Origin: Pterobdella sp. o SKG-2022 | Lineage: Eukaryota; Annelida; Clitellata; Hirudinida; Piscicolidae | DNA: 64,000 nucleotides | Assembly (NCBI GenBank): GCA_964035795.1 | Contig: OZ038323.1 | Location: 5,201,561-5,265,560, forward strand | Reading direction: 5' to 3' | Part shown: in pieces, positions 1 through 10,490 of the stretch | Position numbering within the stretch: position 1 is the first letter of the stretch | How the letters are laid out: every line of letters starts with the position of its first letter | The notes under the pieces: generated by a model | The model's database searches: none | What the model saw: only the letters and a program-made list of their open reading frames with translations | Told to the model about the DNA's origin: nothing | Made by a program: the position numbers and the translations under genes

Positions 1-981
1 TAATTATTGCAGTTATTCATGATGAAAATATTTCTTATGCTGTACATGTTCACAGACAGAGAAAGCGAGATTTTTAAAAATATTACATTGAAAATCATGA
101 AAAACTGCAAGTTATTTTTTATAAATAATTCATAATACATAATTGAGACGTATAATTATTATTTCAAAACAAAAGTAGTGAGTCATTCACAGACATAAGA
201 ACAAAGACGTCTGAATAAAACAGACGTTGTATGATATGACGAACAAAAACAAAACCACATTGTATATCAACGGTGTATAAAATATCATGCTTATATAAAG
301 CATAGTACACTAAACAGACAAAAAAGTGGGTATTAAAAAAAACATTCATATATACATTCACATACATAATGGAGCTTCCACACAGCTAGCATCCTATTGA
401 TTACTCATTATGTCTCGGTGACCTAATTACATATAAAGTAGGTTATTAACATAATATATATGCTATTTACATAATTTATATGCACTTTTTCCAGTTTATT
501 TATAGAGTTTTCCAGGGAAAAATTATGAAACGAATATGTGCTAGCCTTTTTTCACTTTAAAAATTGGAAAAAAATGAAAAAAATATTTTCAAAATTTTAA
601 TTGACAATGAAGCATTATTTGTTTAATTTTATTTTATAATTCACTCAAAAAAAAGTCTAATTAAAAAGCTTTATTTAATATTTGTTAAAAATTAAGCGCT
701 AGCTTAATTCTAAAAATAGATTCCTTTAAACAGCTTACAAGAGTTACCTAGGCAACTAAACTTTTAAAGAGAAATGCCAATTGTCAAATGACTTTATTAA
801 TATTTCTTCAGTTCAAGAACTATAAATACCATTCATATAAATAAGAAATAACACACAACTTCAAAATAATTCAAAATAATAATTCTAGTCAATGCCAATA
901 AAACATTATTCATAATTGTAATTGTGTATCAAATTCTTTTGAAAGATGTTTTTTTTCCGAAAAATAATTCAGTATTTTGTT
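1..981. other. AT-rich sequence, no gene recognised
   Basis: I see no coding exon, RNA gene or transposon in this stretch. The open frames present are AT-rich, lack recognisable domains and have no paired splice sites. It lies downstream of the small six-cysteine gene on the minus strand. Confidence 0.5.
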
Positions 982-1666
982 TTATATGGGACTTTCTTGT
1001 TTATTACAGTTTCCATAGTTGCAGAAGCAGATCTTTCCTGCGAGAGACGTACTCCAAATGCTCAAAGGAGCGTCATACAGACAACCTCTTCTCTCCTTCA
1101 AAGAACCTGAAGATTTTACCTAGTTTTTCATTAATAAAATAGCCATTTTTATCATATTACTAAAAAATATATTTTAAAACAATAAGCCAGTTTTGAATAA
1201 AAAATTTCAAATGAGCAGATAAGCGAACCAAGCCTGGAACTGAAGCAATAACTGGCTTTCTCACATAGCGGCATTTTGAAATAATCTAGTTCCTCACACG
1301 ACCATTTTCTTTAAATATAATAGATATCAAAAATTCATGAAATATTTTTTCTAATCAACAAAAATCAAATTAATGTACATTCTTGGCTGAAATTAAATAA
1401 ACTACTTGAATTGGACCATCAAGGGGCATAGAGCACATGTATGAATGTAATTACCATTGTAATCTTAAATTCAAATTAATTCATAATGTTTTTAAATTTA
1501 CTTCAATAAGATATTTTTAATTCGATTTCAAATGGAAGTTCAAATATGAACATCGATCACAACCGTTAAAAACCCTTAGCTGTTTCTTTTTTCCTTCCAC
1601 AAGAGTACGATTCAACAGAGCGAGAGTATCCGCTATTAATAAGAGCATAAAAATAATTAACTTCAT
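982..1666 (-). CDS. putative small secreted six-cysteine peptide (ShKT/PLAC-like), three exons
   Basis: I do not recognise a named family member. The proposed exons are 1617-1666, 1229-1308 and 982-1037; the phases join without a stop and give 61 residues. Exon 1 encodes a signal peptide (MKLIIFMLLL then IADTLA). The mature part has six cysteines spaced C-x10-C-x5-C-x8-C-x1-C-x4-C, a size and layout like the ShKT and PLAC disulfide modules, and it ends shortly after the last cysteine. The acceptors are good, but both donors (GTTGAA and GTTCGC) are weak. The main support is that three independent short segments each carry two or more cysteines and fit in phase. An intron falls before the fourth cysteine, as in the PLAC-like gene at 47.2-49.5 kb, so the two may be distant paralogs. 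It could be a host-defence, matrix or signalling peptide; the function is unknown. Confidence 0.45.
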
Positions 1667-2389
1667 TGTGAAAACTTTAATTATTTATAGGATGTAGTGC
1701 TTCTTTTGCTAAGATTTATATATTTTATAGATAAGTTTGTTTACAAAACTACAGACGTCACAATGATTTCGTATGTGACATCTAATATATTTTGGAAATA
1801 CACTTTTCAAAATAAAAATTTTATATGAAACTATACAAGCCCATAAAAAACCTATACTTTTTCATTATATTTTAGAACTGAGGAATTTCAATATAATACT
1901 ACAAAATAGATTTTCTTAAAGCAATCGTTCTTAAACTCGACCTAAGAACGGGATGATCTTACAAAGCATGTTGTTTGAGGTTTGCATCATTTTTGTTGGC
2001 TGAAAATAAAAATGTAGATTACAAAGATGAAAAATAAAGATTCTGTGATATTTTATGCTGGTGATGGATAATAAAAAACGTTTTCTTATCGTCTATCTTA
2101 ATTTGGTGTACTCTGCAACTTTTCTTCCGCCATGTTTCTGCTAAAAGCTTTTATTTTATTTTCAAAAGCTTTTTTTCATTTTCCCACTCGTTTATTTAAT
2201 TATTATTTATTCACTTTTTTCAAACATACTCTACGTCTCGCTCTTGCGGTTTTGTTTTCAGTCTTTCCAAATTCTCTTTCCTTCTTCCCTGGATTGTTCG
2301 GCGGCACGTATTCTTCCTCAATCTTGAACCTACTAGTTCTTCTTTTAGTATTATTATTCCTTAAAACTCCTAAAAAAGCATAGGGCTTT

Positions 2390-3170
2390 AACAACTTTCT
2401 TCCACCTCGTTCTGTCTCTGGCGCTGCTTTTGGCCTTTTCCCATGTTAAGCCAGAGTTCCGCAGCTCACAGTTTAGACTTCTTTTCCAGGTCTGCTTTGG
2501 ATGTCCCCTCTTTCTCTTCTCTTGCGGGATTCATTCAAGCGCCTGTTTGGTAATATTTTTAGGCTCTTTCCGTAGGGTGCGACCGATCCATCGCCATTTT
2601 CGCCGTTTGACTTGGACATTCATTGGTTGTTGATTTGTGGATGTCCATAGCTCGGCGTTCGGCGCTCTGTCGAATCATCTCAAACGGAGGATCTGTCGAA
2701 GGCAGCCATTGACGAAGGTTTGCATTTTTTTCATGTTGGTGTTGATCGCTCTCCAAGTTTCTGACCCATAAAGAAGCACAGGCTTCACGTTGGAGTTGAA
2801 GATTCTGAGTTTAGTTTTGGTGGAGATGCTGTTTGCTCTCCATACGGTTCTTAACACGGCAAATGCTTGTCGAGCTTTTTTCAACCTAGCCTTGATGTCT
2901 TCGTCTGTAACTCCCGTTTGGCTGATCTTGCTACCTATATATACGAAGTCGTCGACGTCTGTTACTGCTTTCCCGGAGACGGTAACTGGGCCCTCTTGTT
3001 GGTTATTAATGCGCAGTAACTTGGTCTTTTCATGGCTAATTTCTTTTACTTTCAATATAATGTCATCAACTTTTACCTTTTTTCGTTTTCTTAACCTAGA
3101 TACCCCATTTCAACCCACTTTTTCTTCATACCCAAAATCCAAATCTTCTAACTCATTCCATAATTTATAA
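2390..3170 (-). pseudogene. 5'-truncated, decayed non-LTR retrotransposon reverse transcriptase fragment
   Basis: The minus strand encodes about 126 continuous residues (3055 down to 2675) typical of the C-terminal half of a LINE reverse transcriptase: VYIGSKISQTG, then KARLKKARQAF, LRTVWRA, KPVLLYGSETWR and a CLRQIL motif. Upstream, to about 3160, a remnant of the catalytic region reads LEDLDFGYEEK, where family members have LDFADD, so the catalytic aspartates are gone. Downstream, in broken frames, are remnants of the usual tail (RRGRGTSKADLEKKSK, RTRWKKVVKALC). There is no 5' half. The clade is uncertain (RTE- or CR1-like). It differs from the LINE at 4-7.7 kb in sequence and base composition. 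Confidence 0.85.
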
Positions 3171-3892
3171 ATTTATTAATATCTCTTTTCTCAATATAAC
3201 AACAAAATTCATGTATTTTGTCTTCTTCTTGACTCCAATTTCGATTTTTAGATTTTGGTGAGACTTTGCCTAAGTTTACTTTTTCTTCTTTTCTCGTCTC
3301 TGCTTGTCTTTCCGATTTTTTCTTTGAACTTGCTCGTGGTCCTCAAAACCCTTACTCGATTTATATTGCTACTGATGGGGGTATCTGTTTTTTTCTAAAA
3401 ATTTACCTTTCTCCCCTATAACTTCTTACCCTGGTTTCAACTCTTTTAAATACTTTTTTTAAATATTGGTGGCTTAACCTATTTTTTGCTGATATATATA
3501 TATCGGCTTCAATTTTCGTCTCTCTTCTTTCAAAAATGACTTTTTTGCTTTGAATTTCTGTAGGGTTTTTTTTTTATTGTTCGTGATTTCTATGTATAAT
3601 TCAACAATAAAAACAACTTTCACGCTAACAAATTTATTGAACTTATAGATCATGAAACTCTATTCTAACAGAAATACCAAACCATTTTTCTTAAATACAT
3701 TTTCACTATATTAATATTTGTTTTTTTTTTGTTTCATTATAACGACAACTTTATGAAATTTGTTTTGATATTTGAATCCATTAATTATATTTCTAAAACA
3801 GACCAACAAACTTGAATTCTAGAGTCTGTGACAAACCAAATGAAGACGTAATAATCTTCTTTAGCCAAAGTAAATACTGAAAATTATTTGAA
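3171..3892. other. pyrimidine-rich then AT-rich spacer
   Basis: The first few hundred bases are T/C-rich on the plus strand and may be unrecognisable remains of the LINE fragment to the left. The rest is ordinary AT-rich sequence with a short TA run near 3490. No exon is supported. Confidence 0.4.
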
Positions 3893-3950
3893 CACTAAAG
3901 GTAATTTTATTAAGTACAAAGCTTTTCGTTAACAAAGTAACATTATAAAG
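3893..3950. repeat. solo arm of a hairpin (MITE-like) element
   Basis: About 45 bases matching the reverse complement of the right arm of the inverted repeat at 41057-41155. The match includes GTAATTTTATT, the AAGTAC start, AAGCTTTT, GTTAACAAAGTAACATT and the following AC-GT segment. Only one arm is present, so this is a truncated or diverged copy of the same element. It lies just upstream of the LINE 5' end. Confidence 0.6.
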
Positions 3951-4089
3951 ACGTGTTTCAACGAAGTGGTCTGATATGTGAAGATGGCAATCAAAACATT
4001 CAATAAAAACATATGGGTAGACAACAGTAGTCAACTCTCGACTTTTGGTTCCCTTTTACAAATCTTTTCATTAAGGTACAGAAGTCTTT

Positions 4090-7000
4090 TATTTCGTCCC
4101 GAAAGAGGCAGGCCTACACGTGGTCGGAATATGTCCTTAAGAGGACCAAATCTGCCCAACACTCCCCGTCCTCTCTCTCTCTCAACAAGATGAGGACCTC
4201 AAATCAGGCCATATTTTTTATGGCCTGCCCCCACCAAGACCCGGACTGGTGGAAAAGGACTCAGCTGCTTCTCGCAGGATATGTGGAAAGCAACCCGGAA
4301 CCCATGTGGTACTGTGCTATATGTACACATAAAATCACCTCATATCAAACCTCCATCCAATGCAATCATACCACCCCTCACTCGATTCATCTCAAATGCT
4401 CACACATCAAACTCAAATCCTACTCACCCTCATTCATATATCACACACATCAAATCCCTACCCCAAAAACTCTTTTCCACATACACAATCTAACACAAAA
4501 AACCCTCCACACACATCAACAAACCAAACCAACCAACTCCTCCCCATAACAACACCAAACAACATCAACATAATACAGCTTAACATTAACTCAATCAAAC
4601 AAGAAAACAACTGAACTCACCCACCTAATAAACAAACAAAAACTACACATTATCACACTACAAAAATCCAACCTCAACAGCAAACACAAAACTCCCCACA
4701 TCTCTAATTTCTCAGCCCTTAGATTAAACAGACCCTCATCTCAAAAAAGTGGAGGTCTGCTAACCTACATCAACAACAACATAACCTACTCACAAATCCC
4801 CACCCCCACAAACCTGATCACCAACAACATTGAACTCATCACAACAAAAATACACCTTAAACACACCAATCTACACATTTCAAACGTCTACATCCCACCC
4901 AACACCAACAACAGCCCGGTGAAAGAAACCACCTTCTAGTGGTGCCGGGTGTGCACTTCAACAAGAGTGTCGAAGAGGTTCTAAACCACGTCAGTTTCCA
5001 ACCATAAAACAACACCAACAACATAGACAACTCAATCACCAACCTCTTCATCCACCTCACAAGCCTTTCCAATTCCATACTCACGGGTGACCTTAATGCC
5101 CACTCACAAGCATGGCACTCTTCTTTCACGGACCACAGAAGCCAACTTATAACCTCACTCATCTTCAATTCAAACCACATCATTCTCAACCAAAACACTC
5201 CCACCCGACTACCATTCAACCCAAATCAACAACCCACCTCCCTCGACGTCACTACAGCAGACACCACAATATCAGCCAACTTCACTTAGCAAAAACTTAA
5301 AGCCTTGAACTTCGACAATCTCCCTTTCCACATCACATTCAAAAACAAATACAAAATACCCACAACTAAACCCCTCAAAACTCTCACTAACTACAAGAAA
5401 AGCAACTGGCCCCAATATACTAAAGACATAGAACACACCCTCAAAAACACTCCTCTCCATGAAGACCCCCACACAGCTAACCACCTCATCACAAACGCCA
5501 TACTCGCCTCAGACCGAATAAACATCCCTAAAGGAATAATAAAATCCACCCACACCCTAATCCCCGAAAGCATCACTACACTCATATTGAAACGAAACCA
5601 CACCAGATCCCTTAATAACAAAAATCCTTCACTACCCACACTCAACCAACACATCACCCACCTCATCCAACAACACAAAAAACAAAAATGGGAAAAGCAT
5701 CTGAAAGCCGACTGGGACCACAAGAAAATATCTCACATCCTATGGTCCATAGTAAAGGCCTTCAACCCTAAAAAATCTACCATTCCCATCAATACAACCA
5801 TCACCCACAACAACAAAACAGCCCACACAGACACAAAAAAAGCCAACATACTAAAAAGATATTTCAAATCAACCACAAAACACTTCTCCAACCCCACTCA
5901 CAGAATAATAAATAAACTCACCAAATCGCTCACATCTACCCCAATAACAATCACTGAATCAAAAACTATTCACGCAAATAAACAATCTAAAAATAACAAC
6001 TCTTCAAGACCACACAATATCAACATCAAACACCTCAAACACCTAGGACCAATAGCCATTAAACACCTAACCAACCTCTACAACATCACAATCAACGCAA
6101 ACATCATACCCCAAATATGGAAAGCCTCCAAAATTATCCCCATCGCCAAACCCAACAAAAACCCCTTACTCCCCTTCTCATACAGACCAATAGCCCTACT
6201 CTCTCCCATAAAAAAAACTCTAGAAAAAATCTTCCTCCCACACATTACCACTAATATAACTCTCCCAACACACCAACACGGCTTCATAGCTGCACACTTC
6301 AACACCACAGTCCTACATCAAATCAATAACATTATACTCACTGGTTCCAACAAAAAAAACCCCCCCATAGAAAAATTCTCACCACTCTCGACATGACCAA
6401 AGCAATTTGACACTGTCAACATCCACCAACTGACCCACAAAATACACAACACCCACATTCCTACAACAATAATAAAATTACTGGCTAACTACCTAAAAGG
6501 CCGCTCACAATACATTTCATACAACAATCACACATCCAAACACACGAACATCAAAGCAGGTGTCCCCCAAGGGGGCGTCTTATCACCAACTCTATTCAAC
6601 ATATGCCTCTCAGACATACCACTCCCCAAAATCAGCTCACTCAACCTCACCATCTACGCAGACGACATCACCATAACATCATCCCACCCCAACACCAACA
6701 CAGCCACCCAGAACCTCCTCCCATATCTCAATGAAATACACACAAGGGCTCACAATAACAACCTACAAATCAACCCTGCCAAAACCACATCAACTCTCAT
6801 GACCCCTGACCCATCAGAATATAACAAACCTCTGAACATCCAGATCAACAACACTCCCATCGCCACCATCCTTGGCTTAACTTTTGACCCCAAACTAAAA
6901 TACTCCACCCACACAGACAACACCATGCCAAAAGCAAAAAAAAACACTCAATCTCCTAAAACTCCTCACATTACACCTGGGGAAAAAGCAAAGAAACACT

Positions 7001-7745
7001 CATCACCACATACAAAACATTACTCTTTCCCATCGTCGAATACGCCAACACCATCTGGTCACCCATCATCTCATCCACCTCCCTCAACAAACTTCAAAAA
7101 ATTCAAAACGCAGCCTTGAGAACAATCACTGGTTGCACTCTAGACACCAACACCCAACACCTCCACTCAGAGACCAAAATCCTCCCACTCCAAAACCATC
7201 TCAAACTTCTCGCACCACAATTCATTCAAAAAGCCTCCCACCCCACTCATCCCCTACACTCACTCACCACACAAGAAGCCCACCCCAGATACAAAAAACA
7301 ATCCACATTCAACAACAACATAAACTACACCCTAAACATACTCTCTTCCACCCAGACCACCTCTCACACACAAATAAAAGAAAATATGAAAACAATACAC
7401 ACAAAAATAGTACATGATTACATATCATCCACTCACAACAAAATCCTCAGCAAGCAGCCCCCACCCATTCATGAATCAGAAACCACCCTAGACCACTTCA
7501 CTCGCCGCACTCTCGCCCAACTCAGATCAAACAAATCACCTTTCATCCTATCATACCTCAACAAAATCTCACCCTCATCTCATCCTTCACCTTCATGCCC
7601 ACTTTGCCAAACACATCTTCATCTGCCCCAAAATAAGTACCACACTGGGCCCCGAGAGTCTGTGGACCAAACCCGTGAGAGCGGCTGAGCTTCTCGACCA
7701 CTGGACGGTCTTGATGGAGACATGAGAAGCACCCAACAAGACAGG
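4090..7745 (+). mobile_element. non-LTR retrotransposon (LINE) with 2A-like motif, inactivated
   Basis: A nearly full-length element in pieces. The first frame (ATG at 4190) opens with a short leader containing LLLAGYVESNPEP, a degenerate 2A peptide, then a zinc-finger-like block (CAICTHKI, later HLKCSHIKL). An AP-type endonuclease follows from about 4560: QLNINSIKQ, SGGLLTYINNN, VYIPPNT, TGDLNAHSQAWHSS. The reverse transcriptase begins around 6120 with the SYRPIALLSP block, then DMTKA, AGVPQGGVLSPTLFN at about 6560 and IYADDI at about 6655. The C-terminus runs to about 7725 with a CPLCQTH cysteine cluster and LWTKPVRAAELL. Frameshifts and stops near 4610, 4938, 5290, 6400, 6950 and 7640 break the frame. 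A 97-bp foreign segment interrupts the endonuclease. It resembles the jockey/I group, but the clade was not tested. The plus strand is strikingly rich in A and C and poor in G. Confidence 0.92.
4901..5023. repeat. 97-bp insert flanked by 13-bp direct repeats inside the LINE endonuclease
   Basis: The 13-mer AACACCAACAACA occurs at 4901-4913 and 5011-5023. Between them are 97 bases with ordinary G content, unlike the G-poor LINE around them. The reading frame of the endonuclease shifts across the segment, and stops occur within it. The 5' part can fold (CCCGG pairs with CCGGG; CCAC pairs with GTGG). I see no terminal inverted repeats. The direct repeats look like a target-site duplication, but they sit in a low-complexity AAC-rich tract, so slippage or element-specific sequence remain possible. 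Confidence 0.6.
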
Positions 7746-7818
7746 GGTGCTTAGGGTAAAAAAAAGTCTTTTATGTTGTCATTTTTACCAAGATAATTGC
7801 AATATTTCAGGGTTGTTG

Positions 7819-7990
7819 GCCCCTATAGCTCAATGGTTGAGCATTAGACTAATTATCTAAAGTTACCGGGTTCGATCCCGCGTGGGCCGACAATTAGCAT
7901 CTGCTTCACAGTGTTTTCGCTACATTAAATTTGTAGCAAACGCTTTGACCTATAAGGAAAAGCGCTTTATAAATACCGCATTACATTAAT
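7819..7990 (+). mobile_element. tRNA-derived SINE, full-length copy
   Basis: The 5' head is tRNA-like: GCCCCTATAGCTCA (A box), an anticodon-like loop CTAATTA, GGTTCGATCCC (B box) and a GGGCC return of the acceptor. After a linker (CCGACAATTAGCATCTG) the 3' part has AAACGCTTTGACC and AAAAGCGCTTTATAAATACC, a stem-loop tail of the type shared with L2/CR1-group LINEs. The T stem and acceptor pair poorly, so this is not a functional tRNA. It begins about 75 bases after the LINE ends. Confidence 0.9.
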
Positions 7991-8804
7991 ATAAATATTT
8001 TTATTTCGAAAATTAAAACTCCAAAGCAAAAATATTAAACCATTTATATAGTCTTAATCAAGTTGAAAAAATATTTAATTCAAAATAGGCATTTCTTTAG
8101 GATAAGATGTATATCAAAACTTAATTTAACGTGAGATTAGATTGGGAAGTTTTTAAACATAAAATAAGACACTGGTTTATTGATGAAAATTCAAGTAAAT
8201 AAGTCATATAGCTTATTTTATTTACAATGAGATTAACAAAAAACAAATGAAAACCAATTTAAACCGTTGTGGGAAAATACCATTCTTGAAATTATATTTT
8301 ATTTTAAAAATCTACATACATAATATTTCAACACCTTATAGAGTTGATGAAATACAGATTTGATATAAAACAACCAATAACCACATGTATTAACCGAGTT
8401 CGGAGTTAACACATATAAATTTTGGGCTATGAATTAAATACTATGAATAATCTTAAAATCACATTTCAAAATCATCTTCAAGCTGATTAACTAAATTATG
8501 ATAAGAGCATCTTGTACTTCTCACCCACCTCTTTAAATTGATATAACCATGAAGATATTATTCAAATGTAACTTAAAATTTATAAATACGTTATTTAATG
8601 TATGAATAAATAATGCAAAAAAATGACTTAAAATTATCTTAACTTTAACAAATAAATAGTCACAACGTTCGACTGAACGACATCAATTTAACTCCAACAG
8701 ATATGTGAAATAAAGACGAAAGTAAAATACTAATAACATTGAAAAAGATTGAACTGAAACAAATATTAAAAAAACACCCTAACAATCCCATAACATTGCC
8801 TAGA

Positions 8805-10490
8805 TCAATTGGGTTGCAAGTGTATGTTGGGAATGATAGCCTCCCTATCATTAAAAGATGTTGCTCTTGCCAGCATTGTATCCCTATCGGCCCTGTTGAT
8901 GTGTATATAATATTTGATTGTATATCAAGTAATTATTTTAAAAAATTAATCAACTTAATCAATTTGAAATTAATTTTTTGCTTTAAGCGTGTGTTTGGAT
9001 GTATTATTTCACATAAGGTATATGAGAGAATTATCTCCTATAATTATCTATATTACAATGAGATAAAGCAAAATTATCCAATAATAAATAATTTAAAACG
9101 TTTTAATTTTAAAGAGTATATAAGTACAGAAAAGATATGAATTCTTCAGAGATATCATGTATCAATGTTTTGTCAATTGTTTTTAAAAATAACTTCACAA
9201 AAAAAGGAAATATTTTAATACTTTTTTCATCCAACTAAAATTTTTGACAACTTCAACTTTGTCATAACTCATTAGATATATATTCATAAAATATATCACA
9301 AATACTTCATATAAATTCTTCAAATATTGTTTGAATAACACGTTTATGCAAGAAATTTTTGATAAATAAAACCTTATCATAACTCATTAGCCTAATGAAC
9401 TATAAAGTTTTATTTATCGAAAATTTTAACTTATTTCTTGAATTAATGTAATTTTTAAAAAAATTTTCACATTTTGGAAAATTTATATGAAATTCAATTT
9501 ATTAAATAAACATACAATGTCTCCAAAAAATACAAATACTGAAATTAATGAATAACACTAACTTCTTGCCGAGGGCCATGAGTCCATAAATCACACCCAC
9601 AGCAAACACTAGTCCACACCCAAACAATGTTGTCATTGAAAAACACATGAAGACTGGTACTAAAGCTATTCTGTTACAAAAATAATAATCCAATCATAGA
9701 TAGGTGTGAGAAATCTGTTTTAAGTTTTATGTCAAGCTTGAGAAATTGAATATGAACAAAATAACGATTTTAATTCAAAAGTTATTTAAAAAAAAACTAT
9801 AAGTGTACAAACCCTGAAAAGATGAAAGCTTTGCGCAGAAATGACTGCTGGTTAGCAAAGTCGGAGATGGGTTGTGTGTATTTGAAATACTGGCAGCATA
9901 CTGGTACTTCAAATATTAGCACTATGCCAGATAAAAGACTGTTAGAGATTTTCATTAAAATCTAGATTCTTTATCAAATATTTCAAAATCATTTATTAAG
10001 CGAGGTGCATTAAATTTGATAAACATTATAAAATTGAATAAAATAGTTTTATATGAAGATCTAATCAGAAAAACTTACGGTCAAAACAATATAAATTGGG
10101 AATAAAATGATACATTAGCTAATATATGAAAAAATGTTACATTGGTTGATGAGAAATACTTACATTTGAATGATTCCTGCAGCAATACACACAGGCTTGA
10201 AAGCTATTGCAGTCATGAATCCCAACACCAAACATACTGGCAAAACAAAAAAACTTCAATGAGTATTAATATTCTTGAAACTTTGAAAAAAAAAAAGTTT
10301 AATCTTATATTTATAAATACACTACATCATGTAATTCATTGGCATTTCATCATATGTATATGAAGATTAAAAAGCTTTTAAACTTACTAGCTCCTGCTAC
10401 AGCCGCTGCAGCTTTGAGGCCTATACGACACCACCACGATACTTGGTCAACTTGTGCGGATACATGGGTAAGGTCACTGGCATTCATCAT
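8805..10490 (-). CDS. fwe: calcium channel flower homolog (CACFD1/Fwe), five exons
   Basis: Exons are 10388-10490, 10164-10236, 9813-9938, 9563-9670 and 8805-8892; phases agree throughout and give 165 residues, close to the family's usual 170. Flower proteins are small synaptic-vesicle and plasma-membrane proteins with about four membrane segments, linked to calcium entry, endocytosis and cell competition in flies. Family-specific stretches are [12 protein letters not shown] near the N-terminus, [24 protein letters not shown] with the conserved membrane glutamate, [16 protein letters not shown], and [10 protein letters not shown] followed by [14 protein letters not shown]. The last exon ([16 protein letters not shown] and on) is a short cytosolic tail. 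The start is the first of two adjacent ATGs. A possible 5' untranslated exon may lie further upstream near 12.0 kb. No anomaly is seen. Confidence 0.95.
9353..9426. repeat. short inverted repeat (hairpin) in a flower intron
   Basis: Left arm AGAAATTTTTGATAAATAAA and right arm TTTATTTATCGAAAATTTT pair almost perfectly around a centre of about 25 bases that contains ATAACTCATTAG. The same ATAACTCATTAG also occurs near 9263. It lies in the last intron of the flower gene and may be a small MITE or a local palindrome. Confidence 0.55.

Noticed and set aside
924..1142. Plus-strand open frame of 72 codons
   Set aside because: No domain; it overlaps the minus-strand exon of the six-cysteine candidate, and its initiation codon is not an ATG.
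3930..3990. Shared motif GG-CTGATATGT-AA-ATGGC with 23345-23375 as a transposon end
   Set aside because: Only about 20 bases agree and no inverted or target-site repeats support an element.
4914..5010. Self-cleaving ribozyme (hammerhead or HDV-like) in the LINE insert
   Set aside because: A hairpin is possible, but the hammerhead core (CUGANGA with GAAA) is absent on both strands and HDV-like pairing is only partial.
4857..5219. Minus-strand 120-codon open frame
   Set aside because: It is the complement of the LINE endonuclease and its insert; the plus strand carries the recognisable protein.
7819..7890. Functional tRNA gene
   Set aside because: The T stem and acceptor stem do not pair and the same sequence recurs with a shared non-tRNA tail, so it is a SINE.
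8739..9140. Plus-strand open frame of 133 codons with a CCSCQHC cluster
   Set aside because: It is antisense to the last flower exon (8805-8892), which has correct splice phase and stop; the rest of the frame is AT-rich with no domain.
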